From: Microbispora bryophytorum
Lineage (GTDB): Bacteria > Actinomycetota > Actinomycetes > Streptosporangiales > Streptosporangiaceae
Length of the DNA: 64,000 bases
Direction of reading: 5' to 3'
Assembly: GCF_006874465.1 (NCBI RefSeq)
Contig: NZ_VIRL01000001.1
Coordinates: forward strand, 496,001 to 560,000
The notes under the pieces were generated by a model. It was not told where the DNA came from. It did no database searches and saw only the letters and a program-made list of their open reading frames with translations. Positions 8,018 through 16,570 of the stretch are shown piece after piece. The number at the start of each line of letters is the position of its first letter. Positions within the stretch are counted from its first letter, which is position 1. The position numbers were made by a program, and so were the translations under genes.

Positions 8018-9409
8018 CTACGTGCTTTCTGACCGGGCGTCGCCGGAGAAGTGGCGCTCGCACAGCCGCAGCCGGCGGGCGTCCCACACCATGTACGTGC
8101 CGAGGACGAGCTGCACCAGGCTGCGCCAGACGTCCTCCCAGCCGTCCCTGAGCCGCATGGACAGCAGCGTCAGGCGCCGGCCCCGCCCGCGCCGCGCGCC
8201 CGGCGGGGTGAGCAGGCACGGTCCCCGGTTGGGCAGCGACCGGGTGTGCGCGGCGGTGGAGTCGAGCTCGTACGAACGCAGGACCTCCCGCACCGCGACC
8301 CGCATGGCGAGCGGCGCGAGCCGCCACGCCGGGCAGGGCCGGTTCGCCGGCATACCGAACGGGATGTGGTTGAGCTCCTTGACCGAGGCGCGCCCGGGAT
8401 CGAAGCGTCCGGGATCGAAGCGCTCGGGTTCGGGGAAGCCCGCACGGTGGAAGGCGGGATAGTCGAAGCACAGCACCGAGCCGGCCGGGATGGCGACGCC
8501 CTCGTCCACGGAGATGTCGCCCGTGGTGACGCGGTGGGCGATGCCGAAGAGCGGGTAGAGCCGCAGCGTCTCCGCGATCACCTGGTCGAGGAAGCGGTCG
8601 TCGCCGGCCCGCGCCCTGTCCTGCACATCCGGGTGCCGGGCGAGAGCCATCAGCACATGGGCCGTGGCCTCCGACATCTGCACGACCGCGGTGTTGAAGA
8701 AGGCGCCCTGGAGATACAGCGCCTGCTCCCGGGCCGTCAGGCCCGGCGGCAGCTCGTGCCCCACCCGCGGCAGCGACTCGACGAGATACGCGGTCAGCCG
8801 GTCGCGCCGGTCCATGTGCCGCAGGCCGCAGCACTTGAGCGCGGTCACGACGTCGTCCGCGTTGCCGACGATGAGGTCGCGGGCGTGCGGCGGGCAGGGC
8901 TCGCGGAAGACGAGCTCGTAGGAGAACTCGGCCCAGGCCGGCATCATCAGGTCGCGCAGCCGGACCACCCCGTGCCTGACCCCGCGCCTGACCCCGTGCC
9001 TGCCCTCCAGCGTCCGGCGGACGCACCGGCGGGTGAGCTCCTCCACCTGCGCCCGCGGGCGCGACAGGATGCGGCGGGTGGCCAGGGCGACGGCGTCGTA
9101 CCGCTCCCCGGCCTCCAGGTGCTCCTGGTGCATCTCCGGCCCCGGCGACAGCCAGTACCAGAACAGGTCGGACAGGACGGCGCCCTTGCTCCGGCCCGAG
9201 GCCGCCGGATGGGAGTAGACCTCCCTGAACCGGTCCACGCCGACCAGGTCACCCGGCACGGCGATGCTCTCCTCGCCGTTGATCCTCGTGAACACCCACC
9301 CGCGCAGCACGACGACGCGCCCGGGGAGCCACCGGGGCAGGCTGATCACGACGACGGCCGCGGCCGCCCACAGCACCACCCGCATCGCCACCCACGCCGC
9401 CGTCAGCAT
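8018..9409 (-). CDS. Membrane-anchored cytochrome P450, unusual haem loop
   Basis: A 463-residue P450. Unlike most bacterial P450s it starts with a hydrophobic helix (residues about 4-26) ended by RWLPGR, suggesting membrane anchoring. ExxR is present in AETLRLYP, and the PERFDPGRFDPGR region is typical. The haem loop reads FGMPANRPCPAWR: the cysteine is present, but the glycine two positions after it is alanine and the glycines before it are proline/asparagine. The gene overlaps the FMN oxidase gene by seven bases (ATGCTGA). Redox partners are not encoded next to it. It may hydroxylate or otherwise oxidise the product of the preceding enzymes. Confidence 0.85.
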   Translation of the reverse strand: MLTAAWVAMRVVLWAAAAVVVISLPRWLPGRVVVLRGWVFTRINGEESIAVPGDLVGVDRFREVYSHPAASGRSKGAVLSDLFWYWLSPGPEMHQEHLEAGERYDAVALATRRILSRPRAQVEELTRRCVRRTLEGRHGVRRGVRHGVVRLRDLMMPAWAEFSYELVFREPCPPHARDLIVGNADDVVTALKCCGLRHMDRRDRLTAYLVESLPRVGHELPPGLTAREQALYLQGAFFNTAVVQMSEATAHVLMALARHPDVQDRARAGDDRFLDQVIAETLRLYPLFGIAHRVTTGDISVDEGVAIPAGSVLCFDYPAFHRAGFPEPERFDPGRFDPGRASVKELNHIPFGMPANRPCPAWRLAPLAMRVAVREVLRSYELDSTAAHTRSLPNRGPCLLTPPGARRGRGRRLTLLSMRLRDGWEDVWRSLVQLVLGTYMVWDARRLRLCERHFSGDARSEST

Positions 9410-10470
9410 CGCCGCACCAGCCCCGGCTCCAGGTCCTGCGTCGAGGCGAGGCCGCACAGGGTGAGCGCGTGCTCGACCTCGTCGCGCAGCAGCCCGAGCA
9501 CGCGGGCCACGCCGCACTCGCCGCCCGCCGCCAGGCCCCAGATCACCGGACGGCCGACCGCGACGGCGGACGCGCCGAGCGCCATCGCCTTGATCACGTC
9601 GGTGCCGCGCCGGATCCCTCCGTCCATCAGCACCGGTACGGCCCCGCCGACGGCGGCCACGATCTCCGGCAGCAGGTCGACGGTGGCCGGAACGGTGTCG
9701 AGCTGCCGCCCGCCGTGGTTGGAGACGTACAGCGCCGACACCCCGTGGTCCAGGGCGAGGCGCGCGTCGGCGGGGTGCGTGACGCCCTTGAGCACGATCG
9801 GCAGCCGCGTCATCCGCCGCAGCATGTCCACGTGCTCCCAGGAGATCACGGGCGACATGACGATCGGCCGCACCGGCCCGGCGCCGCCGTCGCACAGGTT
9901 CTCGCAGCGCAGGTTCTCGCAGCGCATGCCCGCGGGCAGGTCGTCGAAGCCGTTGCGCACGTCCCGGTCCCGGCGTCCCCGGGCCGGGGAGTCGACGGTG
10001 ACGACCAGCGCCGCGCAGCCGGCCTTCTCGGCACGCCGGACGAGCGCCTCGGTGAAGGCCATGTCCGGCTGGACGTAGAGCTGGAACCACAGGGTGGCGC
10101 CCGGCGCCGCGGCCGCGACGTCCTCGACGGCGACCGTGGCGGCCATGCTCACGATCATGATGGTCTCCGCGGCGGCGGCCGCGCGGGCCGTGGCCTTCTC
10201 CCCCTCCGGGTCGGCGAGCCGGTGGAACGCGGTCGGCGCCACCAGCACCGGCATCGCCGCGCGGCTGCCCAGCAAAGTCACCCCGATCCGCGGGCTCCCC
10301 GCGCCGCGCAGGACCCGCGGCAGCAGCGCGAGCCGGGCGAACGCCGCCTCGTTGGCCCTCACCGTCAGCTCGTCGCCGGCCCCGCCGGCGAAGTAGTCGT
10401 AGTGAGCGGGGTCCAGCCGGTCGCGGGCCGCCGCCTCGAAGTCCCGGATCGCCGGCAGCACGGCCGTCAC
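9403..10470 (-). CDS. FMN-dependent alpha-hydroxy acid oxidase/dehydrogenase
   Basis: A 355-residue TIM-barrel flavoenzyme of the glycolate/lactate/mandelate oxidase family. All hallmark residues are visible: Tyr in HYDYFAGGAGDE, Tyr in FQLYV, the Arg in RDRDVRN, Lys in IVLKGV, and the catalytic His and Arg in SNHGGRQLD, followed by DGGIRRGTDVIKAMALGA binding FMN phosphate. It would oxidise an alpha-hydroxy acid to an alpha-keto acid. Its GTG start overlaps the stop of the monooxygenase gene (GTGA), indicating co-translation. Substrate is unknown; within a ligase-oxidase-P450 operon a biosynthetic rather than catabolic role is likely. Confidence 0.92.
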   Translation of the reverse strand: MTAVLPAIRDFEAAARDRLDPAHYDYFAGGAGDELTVRANEAAFARLALLPRVLRGAGSPRIGVTLLGSRAAMPVLVAPTAFHRLADPEGEKATARAAAAAETIMIVSMAATVAVEDVAAAAPGATLWFQLYVQPDMAFTEALVRRAEKAGCAALVVTVDSPARGRRDRDVRNGFDDLPAGMRCENLRCENLCDGGAGPVRPIVMSPVISWEHVDMLRRMTRLPIVLKGVTHPADARLALDHGVSALYVSNHGGRQLDTVPATVDLLPEIVAAVGGAVPVLMDGGIRRGTDVIKAMALGASAVAVGRPVIWGLAAGGECGVARVLGLLRDEVEHALTLCGLASTQDLEPGLVRRC

Positions 10471-12035
10471 ACCGAGACCGGCAGGCTCTGGCGCTGGAAG
10501 AAGTCCCGGAGCGGGCGCAGGTGCACCTCTTCCGAGGTCCAGTCGTTCTCCAGGTTCTCGGTGACGTGGTGGACGGCCTCCACCACACCGCCTCGGCAGC
10601 GGCGTACGACCGGGTGGAGGTAGTGGCCCTCGTGCGCACGCTCCGCGTCGCTCTGCCTGATCCGCCCCACCGCGATGTCGAAGGGGTCGACCTGGTCGTG
10701 GTTCGGGCCGTACTCCAGGGTGATCGCGAAGTGGCCCCCATCGCCGATCGGCGGGCCCTGCAGATCGAGCGGCAACTCCTCCAGGTAGCGCATGCCGCCG
10801 CGCCCGTCCGGGACGATCACGTCGGCCAGCACCCCGAACTGCTGCCACAGGGCCGAGCTGCGGTTGACCCGTTCGAGCACGGCCGCCGCGAGCGCGTCCG
10901 GATCGGCGGGGAGGTCGCGGCCCGGCCAGGGGACGCCGTGATGCCTGCTCTCCAGCGTGCGGTGCAGGGCGCGCACGCCGTAGCGGAACCCGTGGATGAA
11001 CCCGTTGGTGCCGCGCTTGAAGTCGAGCGACTGGGTGATCGTGCCGGCGAAGTGGAGGTCGGGCACGTTGACCGACTCGTAGGCCGGGGTCAGCGCGGGG
11101 AACCTGTCGCCGATCGTCAGCTCCGGACGGCACTCGGGCGCGAAGGCGGAGGCGTCGAACCGGAATCCGGTGCAGACGATCACCCGGTCGTACGGGATGT
11201 CCTTGGTGACCTCGTCGGCTCGGGCGAAGGCCACCGTCACCAGGTAGGAGCCGTCGGCCCGGCGCTCGATGCGCCTGATGTCGCCGTCCAGCAAGGCGTT
11301 CTGCAACTTGAGCTGATAGGTGTCGAGGAAGTTGTTGTTGGCCGCGCGCAGGTGCCCGACGAAGTGGGTCCGCCAGGCCAGGCGCAGCGAGTGCGGTCCG
11401 GCCACGTGGACGACCGCGGCCGTCTCGAGGAGGTTGTCGGCGGTCTCGAAGGCCGAGTTGGCCTTGCCGATGACGAGCACCCGCATGTCCGTGTAGTCCG
11501 CGGGGTCGGTCGAGTGGGTGCCGTACTGCTCGGCGGTCTCGACGCCGGGGATGGGCGGGACGTTGGGCAGGGAGACCCCCGTCGCGACGATCACCCGCCG
11601 TGCCCGGTACGTCCGGCCGTGCTCGTCGGTCACCTGGAACGGGCCTTCGGCGTCCGGGCGCGCGATCTCGGCGACCCGCGCGTCGTACGTGACGTGCAGG
11701 CCCTGAAAGGCGACGAAGTCCTCCAGGTAGCGGACGAAGTCCTCGGCGGCGGGGAAGTAGCGGTCGCTGTAGCGGGTGAACAGCAGACGGGGGTCGTCCG
11801 ACAGCAGCGAGTTCCAGTCCATCCGGAGGTTGAGCTCCGGATCGTCCCATCCGGTGTGCTTCTTGTTGATGGAGATGAGCTTGCGATGGCGGGGAAAGGT
11901 CCGGAAGAACGCGCCGGGCTCGGGCGCCGCTTCGAGAATCCGGTAGCCGCGCCCCGCCCGATGCAGGAAGTGGCCCATCTGCAGGCCCGCCGGTCCGGCG
12001 CCGATCACCAAATAGTCCAGGGTGTTGTCGGGCAC
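10467..12035 (-). CDS. FAD-dependent monooxygenase-like oxidoreductase (FOXRED2-like)
   Basis: A 522-residue flavoprotein. The first Rossmann motif is VIGAGPAGLQMG near residue 10, a second nucleotide-binding stretch is LVIGKANSAFETADN near residue 190, and a late FAD segment lies at TGFRFD. It resembles flavin monooxygenase/FOXRED2-type proteins; the Baeyer-Villiger fingerprint is absent. I chose the GTG at 12035 because AGGGAGG precedes it by five bases; the GTG at 12050 lies upstream of that ribosome site. It is coupled to the FMN oxidase gene and follows the AMP-ligase gene by 65 bases. Confidence 0.85.
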   Translation of the reverse strand: MPDNTLDYLVIGAGPAGLQMGHFLHRAGRGYRILEAAPEPGAFFRTFPRHRKLISINKKHTGWDDPELNLRMDWNSLLSDDPRLLFTRYSDRYFPAAEDFVRYLEDFVAFQGLHVTYDARVAEIARPDAEGPFQVTDEHGRTYRARRVIVATGVSLPNVPPIPGVETAEQYGTHSTDPADYTDMRVLVIGKANSAFETADNLLETAAVVHVAGPHSLRLAWRTHFVGHLRAANNNFLDTYQLKLQNALLDGDIRRIERRADGSYLVTVAFARADEVTKDIPYDRVIVCTGFRFDASAFAPECRPELTIGDRFPALTPAYESVNVPDLHFAGTITQSLDFKRGTNGFIHGFRYGVRALHRTLESRHHGVPWPGRDLPADPDALAAAVLERVNRSSALWQQFGVLADVIVPDGRGGMRYLEELPLDLQGPPIGDGGHFAITLEYGPNHDQVDPFDIAVGRIRQSDAERAHEGHYLHPVVRRCRGGVVEAVHHVTENLENDWTSEEVHLRPLRDFFQRQSLPVSV

Positions 12036-12100
12036 TGACGCCTCCCTCACTGGGGTGGTTGAAGTTTCACCAGTGTTGGCGGGCGATTCTCAGAGATGGA

Positions 12101-13888
12101 TCAGAGCGCCGACGGCAGATGCCGCTCCACCAGCGCGCGCTTGTCGGGTTTGCCACTCGGCGCGACCGGCACGGAGGACACGGTCGTGATCGTCCGGGGG
12201 ACGCTGTCCGCGCCGAGCTCGGCGCGCACGAGCTCCGCCAGGGCGGCGTGGTCCAGGGTGGCGCCCGGAGCCGGGACGACGAACGCGTGGACGGCCTCCC
12301 CGGTCCGCTCGTCCGGCGCGCCGGTCACGTACGCCTCGGCCACGCCGGGATGGCCGGCCAGCGCCCGCTCGACGGGACCGGCGTAGACGACGATCGCGTT
12401 CACCATGATCACGTCCCTGGTCCGGCCGGCCAGGTGCAGCAGGCCGGTCTCGTCGAGGTGACCGAGATCGCGGGTGCGCAGCCAGCCGTCCCGCAGCACG
12501 TCGCGGGTCTCCTCCGGCTGATTCCAGTAGCCCGCCATCAGGTAGGGGCCGCGCACGTGGATCTCGCCGATGCGTCCCGGGGCGACCGGGCGGCCCTCCT
12601 CGTCGCGCACGCTGATCTCCACGCCGGGGTGCGGGCGGCCGACCGAGCCGGGCGCGTCGTGGCCCTCCTCCGGGGTGAGCATGGAGATGGCTCCGGCCTC
12701 GGTCGCGCCGTACACGACGTGGACGACGGGGCCCAGCCGGTCCAGCGCCTCCAGCAGCCGATGCGGGCTGAGGGGCGACCCGGAGACCGTCAGTGCGCGC
12801 AGGCTGCCGAGGTCGACCGGCTCCTCGCGGAGCAGGTCGAGCATCTGGCACAGCCGGGGCACGGTCACGATCGCGCCGGTGATCCGGTGCCGCTCGATCG
12901 CGTACGGGAACAGCGGCCGGCCGTCCTCGTCGGGGATCACCGCGGTGCCGCCGCCGAGCAGGCACGGCGCCAGGAACTCCAGCACCACCAGGCTGGACAG
13001 GGTGCCGAAGAGCATGTAGCGGTGGAAGGACTCGCCGAAGCCGGGCGCTGCCGACGACCAGCCGCGAAGGGCGGACCAGTGCGCCGCCAGGGCCCGGTAG
13101 GTGAGCGCGCAGCCCTTCGGCCGGCCCGTGCTGCCGCTGGTGAAGGTCAGCAGGGCCGTGTCGTCCGGTCGCGCCGTCACGGCGGGGAAGCGACCGTCGC
13201 CGGGATGGGCCAGGAGGTCGGCCGCACCGGCCACCCCGGGGGCGGGCCCCAGTGACAGCACCGTGGCGGACCCGGCGGACTTGGCGGACCCGGCGGACCC
13301 GGCGGCCCCGGCGGCATGGAGCAGGTCCGGTGTCGCCGTCGACCGGTCGAGGACCACGGCGTCGACTCCCACGCCGAGCACATCGGCGAGCTGACCGGGC
13401 GTGTACCCGGGCTTCACGCTCACCACGCGGCAGCCCAGCACATGGGCGGCCATCTGGGCGGCGAACGCCTCCGGCGACAGGCCGGTGCGGACGGCGACGC
13501 CCTTGCCGGGCCCGAGCCCCGCATCGCGCATGGCGACGGCGATGCGCCCGATGAGGTCCAGCACCTCGCCCCGGGAGACGATCCTCGCGCCCTGTTCGAA
13601 GGCGGGGGTGCCGGGAGAGCCTCGCAGCGCCTCCAGCAGCACGTGCGGGAACGCGTCGGCGGCGTGCCCGGACGGCCCGTCGGGCTCCGATGGCCCGGCG
13701 CAGGGCCCGGCGCAGGGCTCGGCGCAGGACCCGGTGCGGGGCGCCGCGTAGGACCCGGGCTCTGTGCAGGGCTCGGTGCAGGGCTCGGTGCAGGGCTCCG
13801 TGCAGGGCTCCGTGCTGGGCTCCGTACTGGGCTCGGTGCTGGGCTCGGTGCGTTCGTGGTGCGTGGCGTGGGTGACGGGATCGCGCAT
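12101..13888 (-). CDS. AMP-forming acyl-CoA synthetase/ligase with repeat N terminus
   Basis: A 595-residue ANL-superfamily enzyme. Core motifs: FTSGSTGRPKG (A3/P-loop), VYGATEAG (A5), RTRDLGHLDETGLLHLAGR (A7-A8, in part) and the catalytic lysine in PSGKPDKR (A10). It would adenylate a carboxylic acid and probably transfer it to CoA; no carrier protein is encoded nearby. AAGGAGC lies 6 bases before the ATG at 13888. The first 75 residues are an odd Thr-Glu-Pro-Ser/Cys repeat tract that precedes the family start. It is the first gene of the five-gene minus-strand operon and so may activate the pathway's starter acid. Confidence 0.9.
   Translation of the reverse strand: MRDPVTHATHHERTEPSTEPSTEPSTEPCTEPCTEPCTEPCTEPGSYAAPRTGSCAEPCAGPCAGPSEPDGPSGHAADAFPHVLLEALRGSPGTPAFEQGARIVSRGEVLDLIGRIAVAMRDAGLGPGKGVAVRTGLSPEAFAAQMAAHVLGCRVVSVKPGYTPGQLADVLGVGVDAVVLDRSTATPDLLHAAGAAGSAGSAKSAGSATVLSLGPAPGVAGAADLLAHPGDGRFPAVTARPDDTALLTFTSGSTGRPKGCALTYRALAAHWSALRGWSSAAPGFGESFHRYMLFGTLSSLVVLEFLAPCLLGGGTAVIPDEDGRPLFPYAIERHRITGAIVTVPRLCQMLDLLREEPVDLGSLRALTVSGSPLSPHRLLEALDRLGPVVHVVYGATEAGAISMLTPEEGHDAPGSVGRPHPGVEISVRDEEGRPVAPGRIGEIHVRGPYLMAGYWNQPEETRDVLRDGWLRTRDLGHLDETGLLHLAGRTRDVIMVNAIVVYAGPVERALAGHPGVAEAYVTGAPDERTGEAVHAFVVPAPGATLDHAALAELVRAELGADSVPRTITTVSSVPVAPSGKPDKRALVERHLPSAL
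13740..13860. repeat. 12-bp tandem repeat tract inside the AMP-ligase gene
   Basis: About ten degenerate copies of a 12-base unit (ggctcggtgcag and variants) stand in a row, in frame, and encode the repeated TEPS/TEPC tract at residues 14-45 of the ligase. A related degenerate stretch continues to about 13690. Confidence 0.8.
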
Positions 13889-14026
13889 GTCCGGCTCCTT
13901 CGTCTCGCGAGGCACCCGCCCGCAGCGACGACACGGCCGGCTGCTGCGCGGGCGCCGGTGTCCCACGTCGCGACGGTAGACGGCACAGATCAGAGCCGGA
14001 TCAGAGCCGGATCGAAGCGATCCCAT

Positions 14027-14217
14027 GAGCCAGGACCCCGCGAGCAGCGCCAGTCAGGGCCCGGCGGGCCGGGAGTCCCGGTGAGCCAGGACCCCCGCCA
14101 CCCAGGACCCCGCGAGCCAAACCCCGCGAGCCGAAACCCCCACCAGCCAGGACCCGGCGGGCCGGGAGTCACCGTGAGCGGGGACGCCCGAGAGCCAGGA
14201 GTCCCGTGATCGGGGGT
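14027..14217. repeat. Intergenic direct repeats between ligase and acetyltransferase genes
   Basis: The gap between the two minus-strand genes has no supported gene. It holds two nearly identical 27-base copies of a segment starting cccggcgggccgggagtc at 14060-14086 and 14153-14179, separated by 66 bases, plus several shorter copies of gagccaggacccc. The segment itself is partly palindromic and could act as a terminator for the acetyltransferase transcript. Confidence 0.5.
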
Positions 14218-15117
14218 TCAGCCCATCGCGAGCATCATCGGGGCGTACAAGCGGGTCCGGTCTCCGGGGAGCGGCCTGCCTCCGTGGACCATGAAGGACG
14301 TCGAGAACGCCTGTGACACGCCCCGCTCTCCGAGCCAGTCCAGCAGGCCCGGCCGCGTGCGCTCGACCTCGATCCGCACCAGGCCGTCGGCGTCGCGCGC
14401 GAGGTCCGTGACGAGCGCGCGGGCGGCCGCCTCGTCGCCGGCGACCACCGGCCCGATGAACAGCATGTTGTTCATGGCCCGCCACGACACGGCGTAGCCG
14501 GTCGGCCCCGTCTCGTCCTCGACGACCCTGACCTGCTCGGCGAAGGCGAACAGCCGCGCCAGCAGCGCGGCCCGGTCGGCGCCGAAGACCTCCGCGTCGA
14601 GCGCGAGCAGGGCGTCGAGATCGGAGCCGGGATCAAAGCCGGGATCCGCGTCGAGATCGGAGCCGAGATCGGCCGGCCTCGTCAGGACGGGGTCGTCCCC
14701 GGGGCGCAGCCGCCCCACCCGCGCCTCCGTCACGCCCAGCGTCTCGAACCCCAGCTTCTCGTACAGCGGACGGCCGAGCTCGGTGGCCCAGAGGAAGACG
14801 GTCGCGTCACCGGCCGTGTCGAGCACGTGCGTCATCAGCCTGCGGCCCAGGCCGCGTCCGCCGTACCGGGTGGCGACGAGCATCATGCCGATGCCCGCCG
14901 CGGTCGTGCCGTACCGGGTCAGCGTGACCGTGCCCGCCAGCTCTCCCGACGGGGCCTCGATCGCGTAGACCTCGGCGTTCTCCAGGAGGAACAGCCACTT
15001 GCGCTCCTCCCGGCCCCAGGCCCTGTCCTCGCTCAGGGCCAGGCATCGATCCAGGTCCTCGGGGCCGAGTCGTCGTACGGGGAGCTCGGCGGCCGGCGTG
15101 GTGAGCGGGTCGGGCAT
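14218..15117 (-). CDS. Two-domain GNAT acetyltransferase
   Basis: A 299-residue protein with an N-terminal GNAT fold (LAGTVTLTRYGTTAAGIGMMLV, in part, then the acetyl-CoA loop RYGGRGLGRRLM near residue 85) and a C-terminal half matching the YitH/HolE-type second acetyltransferase domain (YAVSWRAMNNMLFIGPVVA, in part). A short linker of Asp/Pro/Gly repeats (DLGSDLDADPGFDPGSDLDA, residues about 150-170) joins them. It would acetylate an amine on an unknown small molecule or protein. It stands alone and diverges from the next GNAT gene across a 142-base gap. Confidence 0.85.
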   Translation of the reverse strand: MPDPLTTPAAELPVRRLGPEDLDRCLALSEDRAWGREERKWLFLLENAEVYAIEAPSGELAGTVTLTRYGTTAAGIGMMLVATRYGGRGLGRRLMTHVLDTAGDATVFLWATELGRPLYEKLGFETLGVTEARVGRLRPGDDPVLTRPADLGSDLDADPGFDPGSDLDALLALDAEVFGADRAALLARLFAFAEQVRVVEDETGPTGYAVSWRAMNNMLFIGPVVAGDEAAARALVTDLARDADGLVRIEVERTRPGLLDWLGERGVSQAFSTSFMVHGGRPLPGDRTRLYAPMMLAMG

Positions 15118-15259
15118 GCGTTCTTCCTTGTCCGCGCCGGTTCGCGGCCCCGGCGCTCGTGGCGGCCTCCGAGGCTAGCCGCGCCCCGACACGACGGACA
15201 CTCGTTTTCTCCGGGAAAACCACTGTCCGGCGGGCGGCCCGTCTTGTCAGGATCGTGCC

Positions 15260-15922
15260 ATGCGACACTGGCCGCTCCTGGCACTGCGATTGACGACCCC
15301 CCGGCTGGAGCTTCGCCTGCCCGGCCTGGACGACCTGGACGCGCTCGCCGACCGGGCGGCCGAGGGCGTCCACGATCCCGGCGAGATGCCGTTCGGCGAG
15401 CCGTGGACGGACGCCCCGCCGCACGAACGCGCCCGCTCGACCGTCCAGATCCACTTCCGGCAGTGGGGAACCTGGTCGCCCGACCACTGGGCGTGCTCGT
15501 TCGTGACGATATGGGAGGGCCAGGTGGCCGGCGTACAGGAGATGCGGGCCCGCGACTTCGCGGTCACCCGTGAGGTCGACACCGGTTCCTGGCTCGGGCG
15601 GCGCTTCCAGGGCAGAGGCATCGGCACCGAGATGCGCGCCGCCGTCCTGCACCTCGCCTTCGCCGGGCTCGGCGCACGGTGTGCGACGTCGTCCGCCTTC
15701 CTGGACAACACGAAGTCGCTGGCGGTCTCCAGGCGGCTCGGCTACCGGGAGGACGGATTCGCCGTGGAGAAGCGCAGAGGCGAGGCCGCCCTGCAGCAGC
15801 GGCTGCGGCTGTCGCGCGACGAGTGGACCACCCCCGACGGGTTCGAGATCCACGGCCTCGAACCCTGCCTCCCCCTGTTCGGAGCCTCGGAGGGAATCAC
15901 CGATCCAGGGGGAGCCCCTTGA
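15260..15922 (+). CDS. RimJ/RimL-type GNAT acetyltransferase
   Basis: A 220-residue GNAT protein with the typical opening TPRLELRLP, a beta-4 segment DTGSWLGRRFQGRGIGTEM that includes the acetyl-CoA loop, and the terminal LAVSRRLGYREDG. RimJ/RimL relatives acetylate protein N termini or aminoglycoside-like amines. It is divergent from the two-domain GNAT gene and convergent with the PPOX gene; a hairpin follows its stop. Confidence 0.87.
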   Translation: MRHWPLLALRLTTPRLELRLPGLDDLDALADRAAEGVHDPGEMPFGEPWTDAPPHERARSTVQIHFRQWGTWSPDHWACSFVTIWEGQVAGVQEMRARDFAVTREVDTGSWLGRRFQGRGIGTEMRAAVLHLAFAGLGARCATSSAFLDNTKSLAVSRRLGYREDGFAVEKRRGEAALQQRLRLSRDEWTTPDGFEIHGLEPCLPLFGASEGITDPGGAP

Positions 15923-15965
15923 GCGTCCAGGTCGTGTCCGCGGCCCTGCACGGCCGGCCCGACGG

Positions 15966-15983
15966 CCGGACCTGCCGGTCCGG
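15966..15983. terminator. Hairpin between convergent genes
   Basis: CCGGACC-tgcc-GGTCCGG forms a perfect 7-bp stem with a 4-base loop between the stops of the GNAT gene (15922) and the PPOX gene (16005). There is no U tract, as is common for hairpins in high-GC actinomycetes. Confidence 0.5.
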
Positions 15984-16004
15984 CTTCCGCGCGGCCGCGT
16001 CGCC

Positions 16005-16466
16005 TCAGACCAGGCGGGCCGGGAACCCGCCCGTGGCCACCGGCCCCCAGGACGCCGGGGTGATCCGCACCAGCGACTTGCCCTGGCGGACCATGGCCGC
16101 GCGGTACTCCTCCCAGTCGGGGTGCTCGCCGGAGATCGAGCGGTAGTACTCGACCAGCGGCTCCAGGGCCTCCGGCAGGTCGAGCACCTCGGCGGTGCCG
16201 TCCACCTGCACCCACGGCCCGTCGAAATCGTCCGACAGCACGACCACGCTCGCGCGCGGATCGCGGCGGGCGTTGCGGCTCTTGGCACGTTCGGGGTACG
16301 TCGACACGACGATGCGGCCCTCGGCGTCGACGCCGCACGTCACCGGGGACGCCTGGGGGCCGCCGTCGCGTCTCGTGGTGATCAGGATCGCCCGGTGGCG
16401 ATCACGGACGAAATCGAGCAACTGCTCACGGGAGACGGTCTCCGCGGTCGCGATCCTGGGACTCAT
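16005..16466 (-). CDS. PPOX-class F420/FMN-dependent oxidoreductase
   Basis: A 153-residue split-barrel protein of the pyridoxamine-oxidase-like superfamily. The words ILITTRRDGGPQASPVTCGVD (in part), IVVSTYPERAKSRNARRDPR (in part) and GPWVQVDGTAEVLDLP are those of the actinobacterial PPOX F420-dependent family. It would reduce or oxidise a small substrate with F420H2 or FMN. Its ATG overlaps the stop of a 35-codon mini-ORF (ATGA), and the ribosome site GCGAGGAGCG lies inside that mini-ORF. Confidence 0.88.
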   Translation of the reverse strand: MSPRIATAETVSREQLLDFVRDRHRAILITTRRDGGPQASPVTCGVDAEGRIVVSTYPERAKSRNARRDPRASVVVLSDDFDGPWVQVDGTAEVLDLPEALEPLVEYYRSISGEHPDWEEYRAAMVRQGKSLVRITPASWGPVATGGFPARLV

Positions 16467-16570
16467 GCTCGCTCCTCGCCTGCGGTCCGGAGTTCGGTCG
16501 TGCCGCAGGCACGGGATCCGGCACCTCGCCGGACGCCGTACCTGTTGATTCGCTCGCTGCGCTCACTCAT
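16463..16570 (-). CDS. 35-residue coupled leader ORF, copy A
   Basis: An ATG-started 35-codon frame reads MSERSERINRYGVRR at its start and TTELRTAGEERA at its end; its stop overlaps the PPOX start (ATGA). It aligns without gaps to the mini-ORF at 17182-17289: 22 of 35 residues are identical, including MSER-ERI-R, V-R, SRA-G-TELR and GEE. There is no ribosome site before its ATG; instead TAAAGT sits six bases upstream, which would suit a leaderless transcript. The encoded GGCGAGGAG doubles as the ribosome site of the PPOX gene. Function unknown; a translational-coupling leader is the simplest reading. Confidence 0.6.
   Translation of the reverse strand: MSERSERINRYGVRRGAGSRACGTTELRTAGEERA

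Noticed and set aside
10521..12038. Long plus-strand frame of 505 codons
   Set aside because: Antisense to the flavin monooxygenase gene, whose Rossmann motifs are clear on the minus strand.
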